Assembly: GCA_903827345.1 (NCBI GenBank) | Contig: CAIKID010000097.1 | Coordinates: forward strand, 1 to 6,089 | Source of the DNA: an uncultured Actinomycetes bacterium | Lineage (GTDB): Bacteria > Actinomycetota > Actinomycetes > Nanopelagicales > Nanopelagicaceae | Length of the DNA: 6,089 nucleotides | Reading direction: 5' to 3' | Part shown: one piece after another, positions 1 through 6,087 of the stretch | How positions within the stretch are numbered: the first letter of the stretch is position 1 | How the letters are laid out: every line of letters begins with the position of its first letter | Translations under genes and position numbers: made by a program | Notes under the pieces: generated by a model | What the model saw: only the letters and a program-made list of their open reading frames with translations | Told to the model about the DNA's origin: nothing | Databases searched by the model: none

Positions 1-212
1 AGTGCATCGCCTACGCCGTCGATTCCCATGATTATCAAGATGTTGGTAAGCGCGTTGTGCTTGCAGACATAAGTAAGGCTATAAAGGAGGGCAGCATCAT
101 GAGCCTTCACTTCGGACATCAAGACACTATCGATGCCATGCCCGCTCTTCTCGCGGATCTGCATGCCAAAGGTTTAACCCCTGTCACCCTAACTACCTTG
201 CTTGGAGCGTAA
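1..212 (+). CDS. Polysaccharide deacetylase (NodB/CE4 type), C-terminal fragment
   Basis: The reading frame is open from base 3 and gives 69 residues before a TAA at 210-212; the N-terminal part lies left of the window. The fragment contains a VDSHDYQDVG stretch near residues 6-15, which fits the conserved aromatic/acidic motif late in the CE4 fold. It then has SLHFGHQDTIDAMPALLADL, which matches the last CE4 motif (Leu-His followed by a helix with T-x-x-A-x-P), and ends in a typical Gly-x-x-x-Val-Thr-Leu strand and helix. Family members remove N- or O-acetyl groups from peptidoglycan or other sugars using a metal bound by an Asp-His-His triad; the metal-binding residues themselves are not in view. 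It is the first visible gene of a three-gene + strand run and stops 6 nt before the propeller gene. The exact substrate cannot be told. Confidence 0.8.
   Translation, partial: CIAYAVDSHDYQDVGKRVVLADISKAIKEGSIMSLHFGHQDTIDAMPALLADLHAKGLTPVTLTTLLGA
204..207 (+). promoter_or_regulatory. Probable ribosome binding site of the beta-propeller gene
   Basis: GGAG lies inside the last codons of the deacetylase gene, 11 nt before the ATG at 219. It is a modest Shine-Dalgarno match with a slightly long spacer, and it implies co-transcription with the gene upstream. Confidence 0.45.
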
Positions 213-218
213 TTTCCG

Positions 219-1325
219 ATGAAGAAAATCCTGGTTGCTTTAGCACTCGTCGCAGCGCTAATACCAACTAATGCGCAGGCATCATCTGCGCTACCCGGAA
301 TGCCGCCCGTAACAAACCCCAGTGATATTTATGCAGCTGATAGACCTAATAATTTGAGTCCGGTCGTTGCGAATTTCCCGGAGCGCGTCTATGTGCCAAA
401 CCACACCAGCAACACCGTTACGGAGATTGACCCAACGACTTTCAAAGTAATTCGCACCTTTAAAACCCCTAAAGGTCCACAGCATGTAGTTCCCTCCTGG
501 GATCTCAAGACCCTTTGGGTGAACGACAATGAGGGTAATTATTTGACTCCGATCGACCCAAAGACTGGCCTTCCTGGAAAATCCATTTATGTTCATGATC
601 CCTACAACTTGTACTTCACGCCTAACGGCAAATATGCCATCGTGATGGCGGAAGCCGATAAGCAGATGGTTTTTCGCGATCCGCACACAATGGCCATTAA
701 GAAGGTCGTCCCTGTCCCTTGCGCCGGACTTAATCATGCGGACTGGAGCGCGGATGGCACCTTCTTCGTCGTAACCTGCGAATTCTCCGGCAAGGTTTTA
801 CTCGTCGATACCGCGAAGATGAAGGTGCTTAAGGCAGCCGCCCTTCCACATACATATACATCCATTCCTATGCCGCAGGATGTAAAGATCTCGCCAGATG
901 GCTCTACTTTTTATATCGCCGACATGGCCTCCAATGGAATCTGGGCCATGCCGGCGAATAAATTCGGTGCGTTTACTCTCATTAAAACGGGAATCGAAGC
1001 GCACGGAATGTATGTATCGCGCGATTCTAAAACGATGCTGATCACAAATCGTGGCGAAGGCAGCGTCTCTGTCTTGCGCTTTTCGGATAACAAAGTCATC
1101 GCCAAGTGGAAGATTCCCGGCGGAGGCTCTCCTGATATGGGTGGGATCTCGGCCGATGGCACCCAATTCTGGGTTTCAGGTCGCTATGACAGTGTGGTGT
1201 ATGTGTTCGACACCGTTCACGGAAAGTTCTTGCGTAAAATAAAGGTGGGCAAAGAACCTCATGGGTTGGCGATTTATCCCCAACCTGGTCGCTATTCACT
1301 CGGACATACAGGAGTATTTAGATAA
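219..1325 (+). CDS. Secreted seven-bladed YVTN/YncE-type beta-propeller protein
   Basis: The 368-residue protein begins with a classic signal peptide: MKK, a hydrophobic stretch at about 4-16, then an Ala-Gln-Ala cleavage site predicted after residue 21. The rest is built from about seven repeats, each with a P/A/N-H/D-x entry, a 'sPDG' turn and a following hydrophobic strand. Repeat entries lie near residues 87, 128, 172, 219, 261, 304 and 347, with the N-terminal RVYVPNHTSNTV strand (56-67) probably closing the last blade. There are only two cysteines, C168 and C187, in the third blade, placed so that they could form a disulfide outside the cell. The tail PQPGRYSLGHTGVFR (354-368) is, from memory, conserved in a subset of these proteins. 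Related propellers include YncE and the cytochrome d1 domain, but no c-type CxxCH motif is present, so enzymatic activity is not supported. The gene sits between a deacetylase and a lysyltransferase gene; an extracytoplasmic binding or scaffolding role is inferred only. Confidence 0.85.
   Translation: MKKILVALALVAALIPTNAQASSALPGMPPVTNPSDIYAADRPNNLSPVVANFPERVYVPNHTSNTVTEIDPTTFKVIRTFKTPKGPQHVVPSWDLKTLWVNDNEGNYLTPIDPKTGLPGKSIYVHDPYNLYFTPNGKYAIVMAEADKQMVFRDPHTMAIKKVVPVPCAGLNHADWSADGTFFVVTCEFSGKVLLVDTAKMKVLKAAALPHTYTSIPMPQDVKISPDGSTFYIADMASNGIWAMPANKFGAFTLIKTGIEAHGMYVSRDSKTMLITNRGEGSVSVLRFSDNKVIAKWKIPGGGSPDMGGISADGTQFWVSGRYDSVVYVFDTVHGKFLRKIKVGKEPHGLAIYPQPGRYSLGHTGVFR
1310..1314 (+). promoter_or_regulatory. 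Ribosome binding site of the lysyltransferase gene
   Basis: AGGAG lies within the last codons of the propeller gene, 10 nt before the ATG at 1325. With the TAATG stop/start overlap it supports translational coupling of the two genes. Confidence 0.6.
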
Positions 1326-2992
1326 TGAAATCGCAACGATGGGTTCCAATCTGGATCGGACGCGCAACTTTCCTCGTCGGATTATTCGACATACTCGCAA
1401 ACGTTTTTCATAAATTTCGGGCCCCAGTTCACAAACTCAACAATGTTATCCCGGTCTTTCTCAATGGATCAGCGCTCGCAACAGCAATTTTCACTGGGCT
1501 AATTCTCATGATCTTGGCTCGTGGACTATCACGGCGCAAACGTAGGGCTTGGGTCTTAGCTCTAGTCATTTTGGTAGTAAATCTTCTGACTGAAGTTTTA
1601 AGGTCAAACCATCATCCTGTGCAAATTGCATTAACCGTTTTGAGCATTGCTGCCCTGGTTGTATTTAGAAAGTCTTTCTATGCAAAATCTGACCCCAGTA
1701 CTCGTCTGCAACCACTCATCGGTTTTGGAATTGCTCTCTTAGTATTTTTCATCGCGAGTTTGTTGCTTCTTAAATACCGCAGCCATGACGAGATTATTGG
1801 CAATCCATCGCTTAAAGATATATTCCAATTTATCATTGAAGGATTTGTCGGGGTAACAGGTCCAGTTAAATTCACCTCTGAGCGCGCAAGTGACGCAATT
1901 GCATTCACATTAGGGACTTTCGGTGTATTCACGCTTATCGTCCCGCTATGGCTCTACTTCCGCCGAATCAAGCCGATTCCGAAGATGTCCGACGATGACA
2001 TGCACCTTGTTAGGAAACTCATAAAGCACGATCTTGATCAAGATTCGCTCGGCTACTTCGCAACTAGACGCGACAAGAGCGTCATCTGGTCAACTAACCG
2101 TAAAGCCGGTATCGCCTATCGCGTCCAGGGTGGGGTGATGCTGGCCAGCGGTGACCCTTTCGGTGAATACAGCTTGTGGCCCGAGGCCATCGCAGAATTT
2201 CTTAAAGTGGCCGAAGAGCATGCGTGGACCCCGGCTGTCATGGGTTGTAGCGATCGAGGCGGAGAAGTCTGGGTTGAGCAAGCCGGAATGATTGCTATCG
2301 ATATTGGGGACGAAGCCATCATCGAGGTAAAAGATTTCACCTTAGAGGGTCGCCCGATGGCAAATGTGCGCCAGATGGTTAACAGAATCAAACGCAAGGG
2401 TTACTCGTGCACCACCCACAAGTGGTCAGAGTTAGAAGAGGCAAGACGGATCGAATTGCGAAAACTTGGCCACGAGTGGCGCTATGGCGTGGGCGAACGA
2501 GGTTTCTCCATGTCCATGGATCGCTTCGGAGATGATGACGATCCAGATACATATATAACCATTGCCTGGCTCGGAGGTGAGATTAAGGGACTTCTTTACT
2601 ACGTACCTTGGACCACAAATGCGCTATCTCTCGATCGCATGCAACGTGAGCGCGGAACTGACGCCGGCGTCAATGAATTGATGATTGTTGAAACCGTCGA
2701 ATATGCGCGCGCCAGCAACATGGTTTATGTCTCGCTCAACTTTGCTGCATTCCGCTCACTCTTTGAACGCGCAGATAAGATCAGCGCCGGCCCAATCACG
2801 CGTGGAATGCGCAACTTGATTCGCTTCTCTTCGAACTTCTTTCAAGTTGAATCTTTATACCGTTTCAATGCGAAGTTCCAACCTGGTTGGGAGACTCGTT
2901 ACGTTCTCTACCCACGTGCTTCAGATCTTCCAAAAGTTGGCTGGGCGGCCCTGCGTGCAGAGAAGTTTATTTCGGGCTTCCGGTCACGCTAG
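1325..2992 (+). CDS. Membrane phosphatidylglycerol lysyltransferase-type protein (LysX/MprF-like, no LysRS domain)
   Basis: The 555-residue protein has an N-terminal membrane half with about five to six hydrophobic segments (about 9-25, 43-66, 75-93, 98-114, 130-150 and 193-212). A cytosolic domain starts near residue 222. The soluble part carries hallmarks of the DUF2156/LPG-synthase C domain: DSLGYFATRRDKSVIW (240-255), AYRVQGGVMLASGDPFG (264-280), LSLDRMQRERGTDAGVNEL (434-452) and VSLNFAAFRSLF (469-480). These resemble the lipid-transferase half of mycobacterial LysX. Family enzymes move an aminoacyl group, usually lysine, from charged tRNA to phosphatidylglycerol at the inner membrane face, lowering surface negative charge. 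Unlike LysX there is no fused lysyl-tRNA synthetase, so it must rely on the general Lys-tRNA pool. The membrane part is shorter than the full MprF flippase. The amino acid used (Lys, Ala or other) cannot be read from sequence. Its 3' end overlaps the convergent hydrolase gene by 26 bp. Confidence 0.85.
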   Translation: MKSQRWVPIWIGRATFLVGLFDILANVFHKFRAPVHKLNNVIPVFLNGSALATAIFTGLILMILARGLSRRKRRAWVLALVILVVNLLTEVLRSNHHPVQIALTVLSIAALVVFRKSFYAKSDPSTRLQPLIGFGIALLVFFIASLLLLKYRSHDEIIGNPSLKDIFQFIIEGFVGVTGPVKFTSERASDAIAFTLGTFGVFTLIVPLWLYFRRIKPIPKMSDDDMHLVRKLIKHDLDQDSLGYFATRRDKSVIWSTNRKAGIAYRVQGGVMLASGDPFGEYSLWPEAIAEFLKVAEEHAWTPAVMGCSDRGGEVWVEQAGMIAIDIGDEAIIEVKDFTLEGRPMANVRQMVNRIKRKGYSCTTHKWSELEEARRIELRKLGHEWRYGVGERGFSMSMDRFGDDDDPDTYITIAWLGGEIKGLLYYVPWTTNALSLDRMQRERGTDAGVNELMIVETVEYARASNMVYVSLNFAAFRSLFERADKISAGPITRGMRNLIRFSSNFFQVESLYRFNAKFQPGWETRYVLYPRASDLPKVGWAALRAEKFISGFRSR

Positions 2993-4112
2993 GTTGTGGA
3001 TTTACAACGGGCATTGAAATATTGTTCGCGCCAGCAATCCATAAGAACCCGGTCGCTACAAATGGTTTCCAGACCTCGATGTTATGACCTCCGGTCGGAA
3101 TCGGAATGTATTTAATAGGAATTAAGGAATTAGCGCTTTGCATAAATTTCTGAGCTGAACCATTAGCAAAATGATCTTTCACTGATGCGATAATCATGAT
3201 CTTTGAGTTAGCGGTATGCCTCTTTAAATACTTAACTAGATCATATTTACTTGCCAGATAATTCTTCTCTCTCTTTGAAAGTCCTCGAGAGAGAATGGGG
3301 TTGAAATAACCTGCCAGCGATACACCTTGCGAATATTGATCTTGGTGCAATACCGCCACTTCCGCAGCGCACCATCCGCCTGTCGAGTAACCAAAGGAAG
3401 ACCAGAGTCGATTATCTACACCCATAAATGTCTGCATAAAGCGCTTCATATCGCCAGTGACCCACGTTTCCACCTGAGCGCCACCAACGAAATTCATACA
3501 TTCGGTATCTTGACCGGGTTCGACATTAATCGCAGGAATGACAGCAATCGTGGGAGGGATCTTCCCGGCCCGCTCTAAATTCTCCATGGTAGTGATTCCA
3601 TCGAGAGTGCCGATCCACGTCTGTGGGACACCAGGCGTGCCTGGAAACAGTTCTACAACTTGGTAATTACTGCCGATGGAATGGGTCGGACCAGATAGTT
3701 CGGTCGCAATCGTCGGTGAGGCGACGACGTAGACAACATTTGATACGCCAGATTTTGCGCCCTTAATAACCTTGCGAAAGATGACACTCCCGCCTTTAGT
3801 GTGCGTTGCAGCAGCTAAATCTTTTAACCCAATTTGGGATAGTGTCGAAGGGCTGAGCGCAATCTTTTGATACTGCCCTTGTGCACCAAAGAGATCGGAC
3901 CACGAACTATAAAACTCTCCGGAGCGATTGATGGTTACTCCCATTGATGCGAGCGCAAAACATTGAATTGCAATTATTAGAGAGAATCGAGTGGTGATGT
4001 TCTTCCAATTACGGACAACAAACTTGTGCCATAAAAGTACAGTTGCAATGAGAATCGCAGCAGTGAGAAACCAAAAGAAGACTTCAGTGGGTAGAGATAA
4101 GAGCGGCAACAT
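2967..4112 (-). CDS. Membrane-anchored alpha/beta-hydrolase, putative esterase
   Basis: The 381-residue protein starts with two hydrophobic segments (about 5-28 and 39-60), followed by an apparently extracytoplasmic hydrolase domain. FPGTPGVPQTWIG (156-168) resembles the oxyanion-hole loop. GYSTGG (241-246) is a nucleophile elbow with Ser243, VKDHF supplies a likely acid Asp313, and GGHNIEVW supplies the catalytic His343. Order and spacing fit the esterase D/antigen-85-like family (PF00756), which cleaves or transfers acyl esters. Two cysteines (C205, C248) flank the elbow and might pair. The substrate is unknown; mycolyl transfer is not implied. It is the last gene of a leftward operon, 27 nt after the small membrane protein gene. 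The ATG at 4112 has no clear Shine-Dalgarno sequence; an in-frame stop 15 nt upstream rules out an extension, so translation may depend on reinitiation from the upstream gene. It has no obvious link to oxidase assembly. Confidence 0.8.
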   Translation of the reverse strand: MLPLLSLPTEVFFWFLTAAILIATVLLWHKFVVRNWKNITTRFSLIIAIQCFALASMGVTINRSGEFYSSWSDLFGAQGQYQKIALSPSTLSQIGLKDLAAATHTKGGSVIFRKVIKGAKSGVSNVVYVVASPTIATELSGPTHSIGSNYQVVELFPGTPGVPQTWIGTLDGITTMENLERAGKIPPTIAVIPAINVEPGQDTECMNFVGGAQVETWVTGDMKRFMQTFMGVDNRLWSSFGYSTGGWCAAEVAVLHQDQYSQGVSLAGYFNPILSRGLSKREKNYLASKYDLVKYLKRHTANSKIMIIASVKDHFANGSAQKFMQSANSLIPIKYIPIPTGGHNIEVWKPFVATGFLWIAGANNISMPVVNPQPSVTGSPK

Positions 4113-4139
4113 AAGGGGCTTAGTTTATCGAGAGAAGAT

Positions 4140-4391
4140 CTAATCAACCTCACGAGGTGGGTCATCGGAATCATCGAAGGGTTCTTGGGGCTGGGAGAGC
4201 TTCCAATACATGTAATAGATGAAGACCCCAAAGAATGGCCACTCCATCACATAGACCCAACTCAGGTGATTACCGCCGAGCGCGCGATTGAACTCCAAAA
4301 CACCCATAAGGCCACAGAGCGGCAACCCCCATAAAACCCAGCGGCGCTTGGGCTCGAGTTCTGGTTCAGGCATCTGCTGCGAGTTCATCAT
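4140..4391 (-). CDS. Small two-helix membrane protein of unknown function
   Basis: The 83-residue protein has a short charged N-terminus, two hydrophobic segments (about 17-35 and 45-63) and an acidic, proline-rich tail. The core RALGGNHLSWVYVMEWPFFGVFIYYMYWKL (36-65) reads as a conserved signature; from memory, small actinobacterial membrane proteins share a 'SWvYvfEWP...Y.wWKL' block, but I cannot name the family. The gene overlaps the end of ctaG by 26 nt, so its translation is probably coupled. Two start codons are adjacent (4391 and 4388). GGAAG upstream gives a better spacer (6 nt) for the second, making 82 residues equally likely. A third ATG at 4373 lacks a ribosome binding site. Position between ctaG and a hydrolase gene suggests, without proof, a part in oxidase assembly or membrane organisation. 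Confidence 0.75.
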   Translation of the reverse strand: MMNSQQMPEPELEPKRRWVLWGLPLCGLMGVLEFNRALGGNHLSWVYVMEWPFFGVFIYYMYWKLSQPQEPFDDSDDPPREVD

Positions 4392-5163
4392 CCGCTTCCG
4401 CTATTAGTTTTTCGTTGGCAAACCAATCTTTGGCAGCCAGCACAATCCAAATAGTATCGATCAACATACCCATCGCCCACATAATCGCCCCACCTCGGTG
4501 CTGATCGGCAATTCCCATCTGCATTGTGGTCTGCGCTGGAAGTGAATGGAGCACTCGATTCCCAGAGTACAAAAAGAACCCCACCATTGTCTCTGGCAAC
4601 ATCATGGCAAAGAGAGAAATTACTCTGGACGAATAAGGGACGAAGAAGGGGTGAGGATTCCCTTCCATCACTGAGTAGTAGTAGATGAAACCACCAACCA
4701 AGAAGAGGATTAACTCCAGGCAATGTCCATTGGGGTTGGTCATCCCCCAGTTAGCTAGCGGTGAAAAGTGAGTGCCTATAAGCACCAGGAGAAATATGCC
4801 GAAGCCAACTTGCGGCTTAAAGAGAACTCGGATGAGGGTGTTGCCCCCAACCTTTCGGATAAATCCTTGAACTGCGACGTGCTTTGATCGCACGGCAACG
4901 GTTATTGGAGCTCCGAGTACGAGCAGAGGTGAAATCAGCATCATCAAACCAATATGTTGAATCATGTGTATCCAGAAGGTGCGCACCGCAGCATGGGGAA
5001 CCGGGCCGACTAAGAGAATGAATGTAAGGGTTAACCCCCCAAAGAAAGCGAGTTGGCGAAGGCGGGAGATTGATTTGCGGGCCTCTCGCTCTGATAGGTA
5101 CCAAAAGGCCGCACCAAGTAAGACCAGGGCAAAGAGCAAGTCCCAGATCGGATTAAGTTTCAT
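4366..5163 (-). CDS. ctaG: Cytochrome c oxidase assembly protein, caa3-type CtaG
   Basis: The 265-residue protein has about seven transmembrane helices (near 4-23, 38-55, 66-90, 117-136, 148-165, 181-200 and 226-244), as expected for the Caa3_CtaG family (PF09678). Signature blocks are visible: HMIQHIGLMMLISPLLVLGAP (66-86), GNPHPFFVPYSSRV (168-181) and ADQHRGGAIMWAMGM (219-233). Conserved histidines lie at about 66, 70, 132, 171 and 222. In Bacillus this protein is needed to form active caa3 oxidase, probably in copper-centre assembly; it is unrelated to the Cox11-type CtaG of proteobacteria. The ATG at 5163 is preferred because a GAGAGG ribosome binding site lies 9 nt upstream. An in-frame TTG at 5172 would touch that site directly. 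It is first in a leftward operon and divergent from a cupredoxin gene, which fits a copper-oxidase role. Confidence 0.9.
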   Translation of the reverse strand: MKLNPIWDLLFALVLLGAAFWYLSEREARKSISRLRQLAFFGGLTLTFILLVGPVPHAAVRTFWIHMIQHIGLMMLISPLLVLGAPITVAVRSKHVAVQGFIRKVGGNTLIRVLFKPQVGFGIFLLVLIGTHFSPLANWGMTNPNGHCLELILFLVGGFIYYYSVMEGNPHPFFVPYSSRVISLFAMMLPETMVGFFLYSGNRVLHSLPAQTTMQMGIADQHRGGAIMWAMGMLIDTIWIVLAAKDWFANEKLIAEADDELAADA

Positions 5164-5172
5164 TCCCAACAA

Positions 5173-5178
5173 CCTCTC
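5173..5178 (-). promoter_or_regulatory. Ribosome binding site deciding the ctaG start
   Basis: On the minus strand this reads GAGAGG and sits 9 nt before the ATG at 5163. It rules against the TTG at 5172, which would have no spacer. Confidence 0.6.
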
Positions 5179-5212
5179 ATTTAAATCTCAGATCCAGCTT
5201 CGATACCCGTCA

Positions 5213-5226
5213 GAGTGCTGGCACTC
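5213..5226. promoter_or_regulatory. Palindromic operator candidate
   Basis: GAGTGC-TG-GCACTC is a perfect inverted repeat with 6-bp arms and a 2-bp centre. The loop is too short for a good hairpin, so a dimeric regulator site is more likely. It lies about 50 bp upstream of the ctaG start and 124 bp upstream of the cupredoxin start. The arms match the half-sites of the HrcA operator CIRCE but in reversed order and without the 9-bp spacer, so it is not CIRCE. It is not a GC-rich CsoR-type site either. Confidence 0.4.
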
Positions 5227-5335
5227 AACGACCGATGAAGAATCTCTGCATTTTGGATGCAAACGATTGTTCCCCAAATCACAATTCAAGCGTACTCTCC
5301 ACCTATTCATTCAAAGCCTTCACACACTTATCGTC

Positions 5336-5344
5336 AGGAAAGGA
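5336..5344 (+). promoter_or_regulatory. Ribosome binding site deciding the cupredoxin start
   Basis: The purine-rich AGGAAAGGA lies 5 nt before the GTG at 5350. It supports the GTG over the upstream in-frame ATG at 5257. Confidence 0.65.
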
Positions 5345-5349
5345 TATCC

Positions 5350-6087
5350 GTGGATACAGCTACACCTGCAAAGTCGAAGACTGCGATCGGAGCGCTTATT
5401 GCAATAGTGCTCGGAGTCGCTGTCGTCGCCGGAGTCGGCTTTACGCTCCATACGGTTTCAGCAGCCCCGCAACCGAGTCTCACCGCCACCAAGGTAGGAA
5501 CGATTGTTGCTGCCGATGGCAAGACATACAACCATTACACAATTGCTGATGGAGTGTATGCAGATCCCGTCAATTCAAAGGCGCATGGAACTACTGCAAC
5601 CAGCGATGGCGGGCATCCAAGCTGGCCTTCATACGGCCCAAGTACAGATTTCGTTTTACCGGCAAATTCATACATCACCATGACTCTTACTGTGTATGAC
5701 GGTGGAGAAAAATTGAATACTCCTTATTTCGGAAGCGTAGTTGGAACTGTTGATGGAACCGTCTCTTACGACGGAGTCAGTAAATCTTCACTTCCATTCG
5801 ATGCTGTCGAACACACTTTTACTTTGCACGGGCTCCCAACTTCAACTCAGGATCCGCTCTTTGTAAACGTTCCGCTTCCTGTAAACACCGATGCCGAGAT
5901 GAAGGCATACGACAACGATCCAACAAAACTTCCTATCGGCCACAAAGTAACCTTCTCCTTTATAACAAAGGGTGCTGGTCACTACGTTTGGAACTGTGAA
6001 TACCCATGTGGTGACTCCACCTACCAGGGCTTCGGCGCTGTTATGGGTCAATTGGGGTACATGAGCGGAAAGGTAACCGTCGCATAA
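5350..6087 (+). CDS. Membrane-anchored cupredoxin-like protein with C-x3-C motif, oxidase subunit II-like
   Basis: Starting at the GTG the protein has 245 residues: a short cytosolic tail, one transmembrane helix or uncleaved signal (about 12-35), then an extracytoplasmic beta-rich domain. Likely copper-site elements are EHTFTLHGL (154-162; H155 and H160), HYVWNCEYPCG (211-221; C216 and C220) and VMGQLGYMSGKVTV (231-244; M232 and M238). The C-x3-C spacing recalls the CuA site of oxidase subunit II, but no histidine follows C220 by four residues and none sits before the terminal Met, so neither a standard CuA nor a standard type 1 site is complete. GGHPSWPSYGP (87-97) is another His-containing block. 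The protein may take or pass electrons, or copper, outside the membrane. It is divergent from ctaG, and its TAA overlaps an ATG, suggesting an operon with an oxidase gene. An upstream ATG at 5257 would add 31 non-signal-like residues and lacks a ribosome binding site. Confidence 0.75.
   Translation: MDTATPAKSKTAIGALIAIVLGVAVVAGVGFTLHTVSAAPQPSLTATKVGTIVAADGKTYNHYTIADGVYADPVNSKAHGTTATSDGGHPSWPSYGPSTDFVLPANSYITMTLTVYDGGEKLNTPYFGSVVGTVDGTVSYDGVSKSSLPFDAVEHTFTLHGLPTSTQDPLFVNVPLPVNTDAEMKAYDNDPTKLPIGHKVTFSFITKGAGHYVWNCEYPCGDSTYQGFGAVMGQLGYMSGKVTVA

Larger units (their letters stand above)
5164..5349. other. Divergent intergenic region between ctaG and the cupredoxin gene
   Basis: This 186-bp stretch must hold the promoters of both divergent transcripts. 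It contains a 14-bp palindrome (5213-5226) and ribosome binding sites at both ends. On the minus strand TTGAGT (5228-5223), 17 nt, TATCGA (5205-5200) is a weak -35/-10 candidate for ctaG that would overlap the palindrome. I found no convincing + strand promoter. An in-frame ATG at 5257 could extend the cupredoxin N-terminus by 31 residues, but it lacks a ribosome binding site. No RNA gene or terminator is seen. Confidence 0.6.

Noticed and set aside
291..1299. Long reverse-strand open frames opposite the propeller gene
   Set aside because: They have no recognisable domain or composition of a real protein and lie wholly opposite a well-supported gene.
219..1325. Cytochrome d1-type nitrite reductase
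   Set aside because: Propeller repeats are similar, but there is no c-heme CxxCH domain and no nearby nir or heme d1 genes.
2993..3087. Possible terminator downstream of the lysyltransferase gene
   Set aside because: No GC-rich hairpin followed by a T-run was found; the stretch is the 3' end of the opposite gene.
3265..3295. 9-bp inverted repeat (TTCTCTCTC / GAGAGAGAA) with a 13-nt loop
   Set aside because: It lies in the middle of the hydrolase coding region in low-complexity CT/GA sequence, has no T-run after it, and is best explained by the Lys/Arg/Glu codons there.
3631..3644. Palindrome CCAGGC-GT-GCCTGG
   Set aside because: It encodes the Pro-Gly-Thr-Pro-Gly oxyanion-loop motif of the hydrolase, so repeated Pro/Gly codons explain it.
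5235..5549. Alternative + strand frame overlapping the cupredoxin start
   Set aside because: It runs out of frame through the cupredoxin membrane anchor, is rich in Arg/Cys/Ser as shadow frames are, and lacks a ribosome binding site.
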